A stretch of DNA of 64,000 nucleotides. Source: Bacteroidales bacterium UBA5197. Lineage in GTDB: Bacteria; Bacteroidota; Bacteroidia; Bacteroidales; Lentimicrobiaceae. The translations under genes were made by a program, and so were the position numbers. Positions 55,356-64,000 of the stretch are shown here, piece after piece (the first letter of the stretch is position 1; the number at the start of each line of letters is the position of its first letter). Location: positions 309,669 to 373,668 of the forward strand of contig DHVX01000062.1 of assembly GCA_002412885.1 (NCBI GenBank), read 5' to 3'. Below the pieces are notes generated by a model. The model ran no database searches, was not told where the DNA came from, and saw nothing but the letters and a program-made list of their open reading frames with translations.

Positions 55356-57650
55356 ATGTCATTAGATCCTTGTAAAAAAAACAGACTGAAATTATCAACA
55401 CTAATTTTAGTCCTTTTTACTTTCCAATCAAACATAGTGTCAGCTCAAAATGCAATAAATATAGACGATTACAATCGAGCTGTTGGGTTCATGTATGAAA
55501 ATTATCACAATAAAAAAGCATTTAACACATACATACAACCAAATTGGTTTCCGGATAGCAGTGGAGTGTGGTACGTGAATCATGCAATTAGCAACAAAAG
55601 GTATCTAAAAATAACGTTTCCAGATCAGGTTCAGTCTGATTTGTTTGATCATCAAAAACTTTCTCAAATATTGTCAGATTCTTTAAAATTGGACATTAAG
55701 GCAAATGACCTTCCGATTACAAAAATTGAATATAAAGGCCCTGCAGAATTTATAATTGCGACTGCTAATAGAAGTTTTATTTTAAATACAGAAACCTATG
55801 CCCTGAGTACACCGCCAAAGGATGAAAAAACAAACGAGAATGAGAAACCTTCTCCTGACAAAAAATGGATTGCTTATGCAAAAAATTTTAACCTCTATAT
55901 TAAATCGACAGAAACAGAAGAGATCAAACAGCTAAGTACCAGGGGAGAAAAAGGATATGAATATGCTACATGGTATGGATGGGGTGATATTATTGTAGGA
56001 GAAAATGGAGATCGGCCGAATCATTTTGGTGTCGAATGGTCCGAAAATAGTGAATGGATTTCAGCAAATATTTGCGATTTCAGATCTGCACAAAAGATGT
56101 ACCTGTTGGACTGGAGCATAGACACCTTGTACAGACCGAGATTACTTTCATACTATCGTGGATCACCCGGCGATACAGGTATGGTATATGTTGAACCAGT
56201 ATTTTTTAACGTTAAATCTGGTAAAGAAATTAAAACAGGCTTGCCAAGAAGTACTCATATCAATAGCATTGATGTAAGCTGGTCAAAAACACCTGGAAAA
56301 GCTTTTCTGAGAAGTATGTCCAGAGGATATCAAAATATCTATTTTCATACATTCAATCTTGAGTCCGGGCAACTTGAATTGTTGTACTCGGAAACCAGTA
56401 AAACCAATATTGACAACTTTACTCATGAGTTTGCTGAAAAAAGCAACCTAATGTTTTTTTTATCAGAGAAAAGTGGTTGGCGGCAGCTTTATAGCTTGAA
56501 TTTGGAGACTAAAAAAGAAAAGTCAATAACAAATGGGGAATATTATGTGAACAGCATTGTTAGAATTGATGAAGAAAATAAAAAGGTGTTTTTCATGGCA
56601 TCTGGCAAACAAGAGGGAGTTAATCCCTACTATCAGTTTTTATATAGTATATCCTTCAATGGGAAAAACCTGACACTTCTCACTCCTGAAAACGTGCACC
56701 ACGATATTAGTATTTCTCCAGATGGAGAATACTTCGTGGATAATTTTTCTACAGTCAATGTTCCTACAACAACTGTATTAAAAAGTGCTTCTACCGGAAA
56801 AATGCTGGCAGAGATGGGGAAAGCGAATATCGACCTCTTGCAGGGCTGGACACCACCTGAAATATTTACAGCAACCGCACGAGACAATAAAACCACCATT
56901 TATGGAGCGATGTGGAAACCAACCAACTTTGACCCAGCCAAGAAATATCCAGTAATTGAATCGAGCTATACCGGTCCACATACGCAAGTATTTCCAAAGG
57001 AATTTTCCAGAGCTTTTAGTTTACAATCATTTGCTGAATTGGGTTTTATTGTAATCGTTGTGGATGGTCTTGGTTCGGCAGGCAGATCAAAAGAGTTTCA
57101 CAATTATTCTTATAAAAATTTAGGTGGTGGTTTAGAAGACCATATTATCGCCATAAAGCAGTTGGGTAAACAATACAGTTGGATTGACACTACCCGTGTA
57201 GGTATTTTTGGTCATTCTGCAGGTGGTTATGATGCGGGACGTGCTTTGCTGAATTATCCGGATTTTTATAAAGTTGCAGTAGCGAGTGCGGCAGATCATG
57301 ACCATAGAATGGAAAAGGCCTGGTGGCCAGAAATGTACATGGGTTGGCCTGTTGATTCTGCCTATCATTTGCAATCGAACGTTACAATGGCAGGTAATCT
57401 TAAAGGAAAATTACTGATAATCCACGGTGGTATAGATGAAAATGTTAATCCTTCAGCCACCTTCAAACTTGCCGAAGCTCTGATAAAGGCTGACAAGCAA
57501 TTTGATATGCTCATTTTGCCCAGTCAGCGTCATGGTTTTCAAGGAGCCCAATCGAAGTATTTTACAAAAATAAGATGGAACTATTTTGTGGAACATTTGC
57601 TTGATCTTGAACCAATCTGGACTTTTGACTGGGGGAAAATTGAAAATTAA
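55356..57650 (+). CDS. Exported prolyl oligopeptidase / dipeptidyl peptidase IV-type peptidase (S9)
   Basis: 764 residues. An N-terminal signal peptide is followed by a DPP-IV-type propeller domain (about 60-480) and an alpha/beta-hydrolase domain. The catalytic triad is visible: Ser621 in FGHSAGG, Asp694 in GGIDENVNPS and His726 in PSQRHGF. The nucleophile motif is GHSAGG rather than the GWSYGG of most DPP-IV. The hydrolase region contains an extra AADHDHRMEKAWWPEMY. It cleaves peptides in the periplasm; specificity cannot be read. Confidence 0.92.
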   Translation: MSLDPCKKNRLKLSTLILVLFTFQSNIVSAQNAINIDDYNRAVGFMYENYHNKKAFNTYIQPNWFPDSSGVWYVNHAISNKRYLKITFPDQVQSDLFDHQKLSQILSDSLKLDIKANDLPITKIEYKGPAEFIIATANRSFILNTETYALSTPPKDEKTNENEKPSPDKKWIAYAKNFNLYIKSTETEEIKQLSTRGEKGYEYATWYGWGDIIVGENGDRPNHFGVEWSENSEWISANICDFRSAQKMYLLDWSIDTLYRPRLLSYYRGSPGDTGMVYVEPVFFNVKSGKEIKTGLPRSTHINSIDVSWSKTPGKAFLRSMSRGYQNIYFHTFNLESGQLELLYSETSKTNIDNFTHEFAEKSNLMFFLSEKSGWRQLYSLNLETKKEKSITNGEYYVNSIVRIDEENKKVFFMASGKQEGVNPYYQFLYSISFNGKNLTLLTPENVHHDISISPDGEYFVDNFSTVNVPTTTVLKSASTGKMLAEMGKANIDLLQGWTPPEIFTATARDNKTTIYGAMWKPTNFDPAKKYPVIESSYTGPHTQVFPKEFSRAFSLQSFAELGFIVIVVDGLGSAGRSKEFHNYSYKNLGGGLEDHIIAIKQLGKQYSWIDTTRVGIFGHSAGGYDAGRALLNYPDFYKVAVASAADHDHRMEKAWWPEMYMGWPVDSAYHLQSNVTMAGNLKGKLLIIHGGIDENVNPSATFKLAEALIKADKQFDMLILPSQRHGFQGAQSKYFTKIRWNYFVEHLLDLEPIWTFDWGKIEN

Positions 57651-57837
57651 AAAAGACTAACAGAACCTGCCCAAAAGTGATGGTTCAGTGGTTAAATCAA
57701 ACTTTATTTCAGCCTTGGGCAGAATTGTGCCTGGTTGTCAGTAATATGCTTCGATTCAGATTTCTGATAAAACCAATTTGCAGACTTTTTTAACATTTTT
57801 TCAATAAAAGCTTCTCGCAACTTTGCTCCCAAATGAC

Positions 57838-57845
57838 TATTTTTG
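57838..57845 (+). promoter_or_regulatory. Putative -7 box upstream of elbB
   Basis: TATTTTTG followed by C fits TAnnTTTG, 83 bp before the ATG. The rest of the 278-bp gap before it shows no other structure. Confidence 0.35.
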
Positions 57846-57928
57846 CCCATATGGCTGACAATGTCCGGATTTTAATCCATGTATGCCAAAACACCTAAAG
57901 TCTTGCATGTAACCAAATACAACGACAT

Positions 57929-58591
57929 ATGAAAAAGTTTGCAGTAGTCCTTTCAGGAAGCGGAGTTTACGATGGAGCTGAAATCCATGAAGCAACCCTT
58001 ACATTATTGGCCATCAAAAAAAATGGTGCGGATTATACTATTTTCGCCCCCGACATTCAGCAACACCATGTAATCAACCATCTTACCGGAAATGAGATGT
58101 TAGAAACCCGCAATGTTCTGGTTGAATCGGCACGAATTGCCCGTGGGAAAATCAGCAACCTGAATACTTTCAAAGCCAGGGATTTCGATGCTTTGATTTT
58201 TCCGGGAGGTTTTGGAGTTGCCAAAAACCTGTCGTCCTGGGCATTTGACGGGCCGGATTGCACCGTAAATGCAGAAGTTGAAAAGGCAATCAAGGATATG
58301 ATTTCACTTCGTAAACCCATTGGAGCACTTTGCATTTCTCCCGTTTTGCTTGCCAAAGTTCTTGGCAATGTTGATGTTACCCTTGGCGATGATGATAACG
58401 ATGCCGCAGCCATTGAAAAAACAGGGGCAAAGCATGTCATAACCTCACACGGGCAGGTGGTACGCGATCCTCATCAAGCCATTTTTACCACACCATGCTA
58501 TATGCTCGATGCAGATATTGTGCAGATTGCCGAAGGAGCTGACAATGTGACCAAAGCCATACTGGCAGAACTTGAGCAGAAGCAGTCGTAA
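57929..58591 (+). CDS. elbB: Isoprenoid biosynthesis glyoxalase ElbB (DJ-1/PfpI superfamily)
   Basis: 220 residues. Opening VVLSGSGVYDGAEIHEATLT, the segment ESARIARGKI, and the nucleophile elbow GALCISPVLLAKVLG with the catalytic Cys. These match ElbB, a glyoxalase III-like protein of the DJ-1 fold. Cytosolic. Followed by a strong terminator. Confidence 0.94.
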   Translation: MKKFAVVLSGSGVYDGAEIHEATLTLLAIKKNGADYTIFAPDIQQHHVINHLTGNEMLETRNVLVESARIARGKISNLNTFKARDFDALIFPGGFGVAKNLSSWAFDGPDCTVNAEVEKAIKDMISLRKPIGALCISPVLLAKVLGNVDVTLGDDDNDAAAIEKTGAKHVITSHGQVVRDPHQAIFTTPCYMLDADIVQIAEGADNVTKAILAELEQKQS

Positions 58592-58693
58592 CTGGCGGCA
58601 ATTTGCGAATAAACTCAGTTAACAAAGCAATTCCAGACATTTCAGTCATTCACTGATCTATGCTTTGCTTCAATTTCCTCAATGCACTTCAAT

Positions 58694-58729
58694 AACCCCC
58701 GGTTCGGTAAGCCTCGTCGGGGGTTTTTT
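58694..58729 (+). terminator. Intrinsic terminator after elbB
   Basis: AACCCCCG (58694-58701) pairs with CGGGGGTT (58718-58725), followed by a T-run to 58729. Lies 103 bp after the elbB stop. The stem is GC-rich, and the T-run makes this the clearest terminator in the window. Confidence 0.85.
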
Positions 58730-58796
58730 AAAAGAACTCCGGATGTAGTTTTTCAGCACGTCTTAATTATTGCATTCTGATAAAGCAAATTAGTTG

Positions 58797-58804
58797 TACT
58801 TTTG
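58797..58804 (+). promoter_or_regulatory. Putative -7 box upstream of asd
   Basis: TACTTTTG followed by C fits TAnnTTTG. A transcript starting just after it would give a leader of about 75 nt to the asd ATG at 58885. Confidence 0.38.
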
Positions 58805-58884
58805 CCCTCCCGGCTTCAGGTAGAGTGTACATGAGCCAATCATCACAAAATCAGATAGGAAGCGGACTTATTAATCAACAGAAT

Positions 58885-59892
58885 ATGAAGATAGCCTTAA
58901 TCGGAGCCACAGGTTTGGTTGGAAATGTTATGATGAGGGTGCTTGAAGAGGGCAAGTATATTCCCATTTCCTCTATTTCGGGTTTTATTCCGGTAGCATC
59001 TGAAAAATCGTTGGGCATTGAAGTTGTTTTCAATAACCGGAAGTACAAAATACACACCCTTGCTGAAGCCCTGGAGCAAAAGCCTGATCTGGCACTTTTT
59101 TCAGCAGGAGCGGAGGTTTCCAGAGAATGGGCTCCGCGTTTTGCAGCGCAAAACTGTTTTGTTATCGACAATTCCTCCGCATGGAGAAAAGATGCGAATG
59201 TCCCTCTGGTTGTTCCTGAAGTAAACGGAAATGCCATTTCAGGAAGCCATAAAATTATTGCAAACCCCAATTGTTCAACCATTCAGATGGTGGCTGTGCT
59301 TGCTCCGCTTCACAGTAAATATGGAATTAAACGTCTGGTAATTTCCACGTATCAGAGTGTAACCGGTACCGGTGCAAAGGCAGTGCGTCAACTCGAAAAT
59401 GAAAGACAAGGCATCAGTGGCAGCAGGGTCTATCCTCATCCCATCGATCTTAATATTTTTCCCCACGGAGGCGTTTTTATGCCAAACGGCTACACATCCG
59501 AAGAGATGAAGCTTGAAGAAGAAACGCATAAAATTATGCAGGCTCCCGAAATCAGGATTACTTCTACCGTAGTCAGGGTTCCGGTTTATGGAGGTCATTC
59601 CGAAGCGGTAAATGTTGAGTTTGGTAAACCATTCGAAATGGATGAACTGCTCAGGATTATTTCAAGTTCAAAAGGAATTGTGTTGCAGGACGATATTGAC
59701 AAGGCGGTTTATCCGATGCCCAGATATGCGGAAGGTCGCGATGAGGTATTTGTAGGCCGGGTAAGACGTGATTTTTCTGTTGAGCATGGCATAAATCTCT
59801 GGATTGTGGCCGATAACCTCAGAAAAGGCGCTGCAACCAATGCCGTGCAGATCGCCGCTTTATTGCTGCAAAAGGAATTTATTAACGCCTGA
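58885..59892 (+). CDS. asd: Aspartate-semialdehyde dehydrogenase
   Basis: Reduces aspartyl phosphate to the semialdehyde for Lys, Thr, Met and diaminopimelate. I start at ATG 58885 (MKIALIGATGLVGNVMMRVL, 335 residues); in-frame GTG 58825 and ATG 58831 would add a tail unlike the family. The nucleophile is Cys130 in ANPNCSTIQMV, followed by TGTGAKAVRQLENE and the catalytic His in VRVPVYGGHSEAV. ribF begins 9 bp after the stop and is probably co-transcribed. Confidence 0.95.
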   Translation: MKIALIGATGLVGNVMMRVLEEGKYIPISSISGFIPVASEKSLGIEVVFNNRKYKIHTLAEALEQKPDLALFSAGAEVSREWAPRFAAQNCFVIDNSSAWRKDANVPLVVPEVNGNAISGSHKIIANPNCSTIQMVAVLAPLHSKYGIKRLVISTYQSVTGTGAKAVRQLENERQGISGSRVYPHPIDLNIFPHGGVFMPNGYTSEEMKLEEETHKIMQAPEIRITSTVVRVPVYGGHSEAVNVEFGKPFEMDELLRIISSSKGIVLQDDIDKAVYPMPRYAEGRDEVFVGRVRRDFSVEHGINLWIVADNLRKGAATNAVQIAALLLQKEFINA

Positions 59893-59901
59893 GACTGAGC
59901 A

Positions 59902-60840
59902 GTGGAAATAATTACTGATCTTTCAATTCCTTTATCGCTTCACCGCCCGGTAATTACCGTTGGCACTTTCGATGGTGTACACATCGGGCATCAGTCCATT
60001 CTCAAATCGGTTAATCAATTTGCTTCAGAAACCGGAGGTGATTCTGTGGTGGTTACTTTCCATCCGCATCCCCGAATGGTTTTGGGAAGCCATGTTTATT
60101 TGCTCAGCACGCGCGACGAAAAGAGGGACGCCCTCAGAAAAGCAGGAATTTCCCACCTTGTTGAAATCCCATTCACAAAAGAATTTGCCGGAATAAGCGC
60201 CGCACAATTTGTTGAGTACATAGCCACAAAGCTTAAACCGGAAGTTATTGTAATTGGCTATGACCATGGTTTTGGTCAAAACAGAAGCGGAAGCATTGAG
60301 CATCTGTATCGTTATGGGAAGGATTTCGGTTTCAGGGTTGTGGAAATTGGCGAACTTGAGTTGGGAAACCACCATGTAAGTTCCTCGGTTTTACGCTGGC
60401 TTTTGCAGGAAGGTGATGCTGTGATGGCAACAGCATTGCTCGGGCGTTATTACAGCATAAGCGGAAAGGTGGTCAGAGGCAACCAGATAGGAAAACTCAT
60501 CGGTTATCCCACCGCCAATCTTTATATTGAAGATCCCAACAAGCTTATCCCCGCCATGGGTGTTTATGCGTCAAGAGTGGTTTACAAAGGTGAATTATTC
60601 AATGGCATGACAAATATCGGGATGCGACCCACCATCAATGCACATAAGCTTACCATCGAAACCAATATTTTTGATTTTGACAGGGATATTTATTATGAAA
60701 GCATTACGGTTGAATTGGTTAAGAGAATCAGAAACGAGAAGAAATTTGGCAACCTCGATATGCTCAAAAAGCAACTGGGAACCGACCGCGAAAAAGCAGT
60801 TCAGTTTCTGAACGAAAATACTGACTTAAAGAGCCATTAA
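59902..60840 (+). CDS. ribF: Bifunctional riboflavin kinase / FAD synthetase
   Basis: 312 residues. The N-terminal FAD synthetase has the nucleotidyltransferase motif TVGTFDGVHIGHQSIL and VIVIGYDHGFG. The C-terminal riboflavin kinase has GRYYSISGKVVRGNQIGKL and GYPTANL. It makes FMN and then FAD. The start is GTG at 59902. It ends 12 bp from the gldH stop on the other strand. Confidence 0.95.
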   Translation: MEIITDLSIPLSLHRPVITVGTFDGVHIGHQSILKSVNQFASETGGDSVVVTFHPHPRMVLGSHVYLLSTRDEKRDALRKAGISHLVEIPFTKEFAGISAAQFVEYIATKLKPEVIVIGYDHGFGQNRSGSIEHLYRYGKDFGFRVVEIGELELGNHHVSSSVLRWLLQEGDAVMATALLGRYYSISGKVVRGNQIGKLIGYPTANLYIEDPNKLIPAMGVYASRVVYKGELFNGMTNIGMRPTINAHKLTIETNIFDFDRDIYYESITVELVKRIRNEKKFGNLDMLKKQLGTDREKAVQFLNENTDLKSH

Positions 60841-60852
60841 TCTCTCGTCGGT

Positions 60853-61317
60853 TTAATCCCTTTTCTTTACATAAATCCCTATATCCATCAGGCCGGCAAT
60901 GCCCATTTTTGGGATCAGATTTTCAATTTCAATGGTGTAAACTCCTGTTTCTGAAAAGTAAAACGAAGGCCACAACACCTCTTCAAAGTCCCACAGATCA
61001 CCTGCTACGCTTCCTTTGAACTTGCCTTCGGGATCCTTAAGCTTGATGTCTTTTTCAATGATTCTTTCTTCGCCCGAAGGTGTATTCAAAATTATATAAA
61101 TCGGAAGGTTAGGATAAGGATATTGTGTGATGTGTCTGACGGTGAATACTATATCGCCGGAAATTCCATCTTCCTCAACAGGTATTTCAAACTTCACCTT
61201 ATCAAATCTTTGCCAGGTGTAATTGTCAAATTTGTAATATTCCTGATAAATTTTTCCACGCTGACAGGAAGAAGTCATAATAAACAGGAAAAACAGAATG
61301 AGTGGCATTATTTTCAT
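60853..61317 (-). CDS. gldH: Gliding motility lipoprotein GldH
   Basis: 154 residues. Signal peptide with lipobox Cys18 (MKIMPLILFFLFIMTSSC). The mature part carries GldH features: DKVKFEIPV, FTVRHITQYPYPNLPIYI and the GDLWD segment. GldH belongs to the gliding/T9SS-related set in Bacteroidota and is found in non-gliders too. It converges on ribF and diverges from the RNase H gene. Confidence 0.9.
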   Translation of the reverse strand: MKIMPLILFFLFIMTSSCQRGKIYQEYYKFDNYTWQRFDKVKFEIPVEEDGISGDIVFTVRHITQYPYPNLPIYIILNTPSGEERIIEKDIKLKDPEGKFKGSVAGDLWDFEEVLWPSFYFSETGVYTIEIENLIPKMGIAGLMDIGIYVKKRD

Positions 61318-61337
61318 GATTCGGAAAGCTTAAGCCA

Positions 61338-61345
61338 CAAAAATA
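61338..61345 (-). promoter_or_regulatory. Putative -7 box for gldH
   Basis: On the minus strand TATTTTTG followed by TGG fits TAnnTTTG, 20 bp before the gldH ATG. It lies where the -33 of the divergent RNase H promoter would be. Confidence 0.4.
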
Positions 61346-61366
61346 CAGATATTGAAGATCACTTCG

Positions 61367-61374
61367 TACTTTTG
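61367..61374 (+). promoter_or_regulatory. Putative -7 box for the RNase H gene
   Basis: TACTTTTG followed by CA fits TAnnTTTG, 29 bp before the RNase H ATG. It faces away from the gldH box 21 bp to its left. Confidence 0.4.
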
Positions 61375-61403
61375 CAGCATCACAGCAATCACAAATTATT
61401 TAT

Positions 61404-62027
61404 ATGGGGAAAAAGCCAAAGTTTTATGTAGTGTGGAAGGGTAGGGAAACAGGTATTTTCCATTCATGGGATGCTTGTGAAAAGCAGGTCAAAGGGTTTG
61501 AAACTGCCCGTTTCAAGTCCTATGAAACTGAGAATGAAGCCAGAGAAGCTTTCAGTGCAGGTGTACCTCCGTTTAATAAAGCGGCCAAAAGTGTTAAAAA
61601 GAGTTTCGATCCTGCATATCAGCCCATCATGAACAGCATTTCGGTTGATGCAGCTTGTTCAGGAAATCCTGGCGTAATGGAATATCAGGGCGTAGAAACT
61701 TCTACAGGCAGGCTGTTGTTTCATCAGGGACCGTTTCCTGAAGGCACTGTAAATATCGGCGAATTTCTGGCCATTGTGCATGGGCTTGGCTATCTGAAGC
61801 AACGCAACATTGATATCCCCATTTATACCGACTCAAAAACTGCAATGGCTTGGCTTAAAAAGAAAAAAGCAAATACAAAGCTTGAGGCCAATCACATTAA
61901 CGCTGATCTCATGTTGATGCTTGGCAGGGCGGAAGACTGGCTGAAACGAAACAGCTGGAACAACCCTGTTTTAAAATGGGATACCGCTGTGTGGGGAGAA
62001 ATTCCTGCTGATTTTGGAAGAAAATAG
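61404..62027 (+). CDS. rnhA: Ribonuclease H with N-terminal hybrid-binding (viroplasmin-like) domain
   Basis: 207 residues. The N-terminal hybrid-binding domain (KFYVVWKGRETGIFHSWDAC) is followed by an RNase HI fold with catalytic Asp in VDAACSGNPG, Glu in IGEFLAIVHG and Asp in IYTDSKTA. It removes RNA from RNA-DNA hybrids. The catalytic domain is a Bacteroidota subtype that differs from E. coli RNase HI. The pyk gene follows by 36 bp on the same strand. Confidence 0.93.
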   Translation: MGKKPKFYVVWKGRETGIFHSWDACEKQVKGFETARFKSYETENEAREAFSAGVPPFNKAAKSVKKSFDPAYQPIMNSISVDAACSGNPGVMEYQGVETSTGRLLFHQGPFPEGTVNIGEFLAIVHGLGYLKQRNIDIPIYTDSKTAMAWLKKKKANTKLEANHINADLMLMLGRAEDWLKRNSWNNPVLKWDTAVWGEIPADFGRK

Positions 62028-62063
62028 ATCTGACTTTTGAAATAACATCTAATAAATTGCAAA

Positions 62064-63482
62064 ATGCGAAAAACCAAAATTATAGCCACCCTCGGGCCGG
62101 CAAGTGCCAACGAAGTCAGCATCAGAAATCTAATGCTGGCAGGTGTAAATGTTTTCAGATTGAACTTTTCGCATGGGTCTCATGATATTCACGAAGCTTC
62201 CATCGGATTTATTGATAAGCTGAATGACGAACTTGGTATGCATGTGGCAACGCTGGCCGATTTATCGGGCCCCAAAATCCGTACAGGAGAGGTTGCCGGT
62301 GATTCTATGATGCTCATTCCCGGCGAAGAAATTACCTTTACCATACATAATGAATTGTGTGCTCACCGAACCATTAGTGTGAATTATCAGGGCTTCGCAC
62401 TCGACGTTAGGCCAGGTGAAGATATATTGATCGATGATGGTAAATTGCTGTTGAAAGTGATTTCTTCCAACGAAACCGATCAGGTTATTGCAAAAGTGGT
62501 TCAGGGCGGTTTGCTTACATCTCGTAAAGGAGTTAATCTTCCAAAAACTGTACTGCGCCTTCCCAGTTTATCGGAAAAAGATCTGAAAGACCTCGATTTT
62601 ATTATGACCCGTAATATTCAATGGGTTGCGTTGTCGTTCGTTCGCTCTGCAGCGGATATTGAACAGTTGAGGAAGCGTATACAAGCTTATTCTGTAAAGA
62701 ATCCTCCCCGCATTATTGCCAAAATAGAGAAGCCGGAAGCTGTTCAGCAGGCTGAAGCAATCATCAATGCCAGCGATGCCATTATGATTGCCCGGGGTGA
62801 TCTGGGTGTTGAAATTCCACAGGAACAGGTGCCGGTAATTCAGAAAAAGTTTGTGCGTTTATCGGTTGCCGCTTCAAAACCCGTTATTGTGGCTACTCAG
62901 ATGATGGAAGGCATGATTACCGGAATGCGCCCTACGCGTGCCGAGGTGAGCGATGTTGCCAACTCGGTAATGGATGGTGCCGATGCACTAATGCTGAGCG
63001 GAGAAACCTCCGTTGGGCTTTATCCTGTGGAGACGGTTGAGACCATGAGCCGGATTATTTCAGATGTAGAGAACAGCGAAGTAGCTTATCAGGATATTTC
63101 TCATCTCGAAAATCAGGAGCGGCGCATTTCTGATTCTATCATAATGGCAGCCTGCGATCTTGCCCGCAAGGTAAATGCCCGCGCCCTCATTGCCATGACA
63201 AACACCGGTTACTCTGCTTTCAGAATAGCTAGCCACAGAACCGCTGCCGGTATTTTCATCTTTTCTGACAACCCAAAACTATTGAAATCGCTCAGCCTTG
63301 TGTGGGGAGTTACCGGAACCCACTTTGCCAGATTTATCAACACAGATACGGCCATGTTTGATATGCGCAAATCGCTCATTTCGCGTGGTTTTGTGAGTAA
63401 AGGAGATTACATTATTTACATCTCGAGCATTCCCATCGGACAGCCCGGCAAAACCAATATGCTCAAGTTGAGCACCATCTGA
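62064..63482 (+). CDS. pyk: Pyruvate kinase
   Basis: 472 residues. Converts phosphoenolpyruvate and ADP to pyruvate and ATP. Motifs TKIIATLGPAS, LADLSGPKIRTGE, IAKIEKPEAV, MIARGDLGVEIP and the C-terminal GETSVGLYPVETV are all present. Length is normal for bacterial PykF/PykA types. It ends 23 bp from the comF-like gene that comes the other way. Confidence 0.97.
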   Translation: MRKTKIIATLGPASANEVSIRNLMLAGVNVFRLNFSHGSHDIHEASIGFIDKLNDELGMHVATLADLSGPKIRTGEVAGDSMMLIPGEEITFTIHNELCAHRTISVNYQGFALDVRPGEDILIDDGKLLLKVISSNETDQVIAKVVQGGLLTSRKGVNLPKTVLRLPSLSEKDLKDLDFIMTRNIQWVALSFVRSAADIEQLRKRIQAYSVKNPPRIIAKIEKPEAVQQAEAIINASDAIMIARGDLGVEIPQEQVPVIQKKFVRLSVAASKPVIVATQMMEGMITGMRPTRAEVSDVANSVMDGADALMLSGETSVGLYPVETVETMSRIISDVENSEVAYQDISHLENQERRISDSIIMAACDLARKVNARALIAMTNTGYSAFRIASHRTAAGIFIFSDNPKLLKSLSLVWGVTGTHFARFINTDTAMFDMRKSLISRGFVSKGDYIIYISSIPIGQPGKTNMLKLSTI

Positions 63483-63505
63483 AATATACGCAAAGATCAA
63501 TTGTA

Positions 63506-64000
63506 TCAGCGGACCGCACACGCAATTGAAGCTACGCTGATTTTCACATCCGGAATTTTCATCAGCTCATGACCGGCCGCTTCGAGTGTTGAGCCTGTGG
63601 TGATTACATCATCCACAAGCAGAATATGCTTTCCGGCAAGTTGTTCCGGATTATTCAGAAGGAATATCTCTTTCACATTCTCCCATCGCTTGAATCTGGT
63701 TTTCCGGGTTTGGGTTTCAGAAGAATGCACCCTGAGAAGCGTTGTAATATCAAGGGTGATTTTCATAGATTCAGCCAGACCCATTGCAAACCATTCGGCC
63801 TGATTATATCCGCGTATTGCCTCCTTCTTAGGATGCAGCGGAACCGGAATCACCGCCGAAACACTGCTGAACAACGGCGATTTTTTAAGTTCAGGGCCGT
63901 ATATATTGCCGATGTGAGAACCTATTTCCTTATAACCCTTGTATTTTAACTGGTGCACCAGATGCTGAACCTTGCTCCCTTTGCTGAAATAGTATAAAGA
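63506..64000 (-). CDS. ComF-family phosphoribosyltransferase-like protein (5' end outside window)
   Basis: The C-terminal ~165 residues of a ComF-type protein: SLYYFSKGSKVQHLVHQLKY opens the visible part, and the PRPP-binding motif HILLVDDVITTGSTLEA is near the end. ComF proteins join natural transformation in some species. The frame is open to the window's last base, and the N-terminal zinc ribbon would lie to the right. An ATG inside (63958) could be mistaken for a start. Confidence 0.9.
   Translation of the reverse strand, partial: SLYYFSKGSKVQHLVHQLKYKGYKEIGSHIGNIYGPELKKSPLFSSVSAVIPVPLHPKKEAIRGYNQAEWFAMGLAESMKITLDITTLLRVHSSETQTRKTRFKRWENVKEIFLLNNPEQLAGKHILLVDDVITTGSTLEAAGHELMKIPDVKISVASIACAVR

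Noticed and set aside
1..64000. Defence island, prophage or integrative element
   Set aside because: No restriction, toxin-antitoxin, Cas, integrase or phage structural gene was seen on either strand. The only mobile traces are MITE-size elements.

Overview
The window reads as chromosome of a Bacteroidota bacterium, probably of the Bacteroidales/Marinilabiliales side. It carries a GldH gliding lipoprotein, two proteins with type IX secretion (T9SS) C-terminal domains, a SusC-like CarboxypepD_reg/TonB receptor, Bacteroidota-style -7 boxes (TAnnTTTG) and almost no Shine-Dalgarno sites. No tRNA, rRNA, CRISPR array, intact transposase or prophage was seen. Both ends are cut inside genes: topA on the left and a comF-like gene on the right.

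Layout. 1-9.7 kb: topA (partial), miaB, a Wza-like export lipoprotein and a Wzc-like tyrosine kinase with a Gly-Tyr tail, then cysC-cysD-cysN, which make activated sulfate (APS/PAPS) with no reductase beside them. This suggests sulfation of the exported polysaccharide. 9.7-17.7 kb: a palindrome cluster, an unusual basic-repeat membrane protein, an iron alcohol dehydrogenase, RNase R whose 3' end was rewritten by a MITE, a lone receiver domain, a broken KaiC-like gene and an AI-2E-type permease. 17.8-27.5 kb: a one-strand block of reactive-sulfur and stress genes (SLC13/RCK permease, MBL-rhodanese, two YeeE/YedE halves, DUF1622, SDR, UspA, DUF2254, CoA-disulfide-reductase-like flavoprotein), with a second MITE copy inside it. 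27.7-30.3 kb: PRC-barrel and small stress-type proteins. 30.3-35.8 kb: two large T9SS cargo proteins between shared palindromic repeats. 35.8-43 kb: mrdA-rodA with an orphan double ABC ATPase, a DUF218 protein, a lipoprotein and the SRAP/HMCES protein.

43-57.7 kb is the accessory stretch. It holds an RraB-like protein, a tightly packed set of two methyltransferases, a DUF998 membrane protein and a secreted protein, then a truncated Crp/Fnr remnant, a membrane-anchored AraC regulator, a TonB receptor and an Acg-like nitroreductase. Three direct repeats spaced two helical turns apart sit between the AraC gene and the receptor and look like its operator. A decayed duplicate of the nitroreductase 3' end plus a tiny downstream ORF brackets a P-loop kinase gene. 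An exported ADP-ribosylglycohydrolase and a DPP-IV-type peptidase follow.

57.9-64 kb returns to housekeeping: elbB, asd, ribF, gldH (divergent from an RNase H gene through overlapping promoters), pyk and comF.

The most notable points are the MITE that supplies a new stop codon to RNase R, the putative AraC operator, the sulfur block, the cysCDN/Wza-Wzc linkage and the triplicated basic module of the 521-residue membrane protein. I did not find a system I could defend as wholly new.
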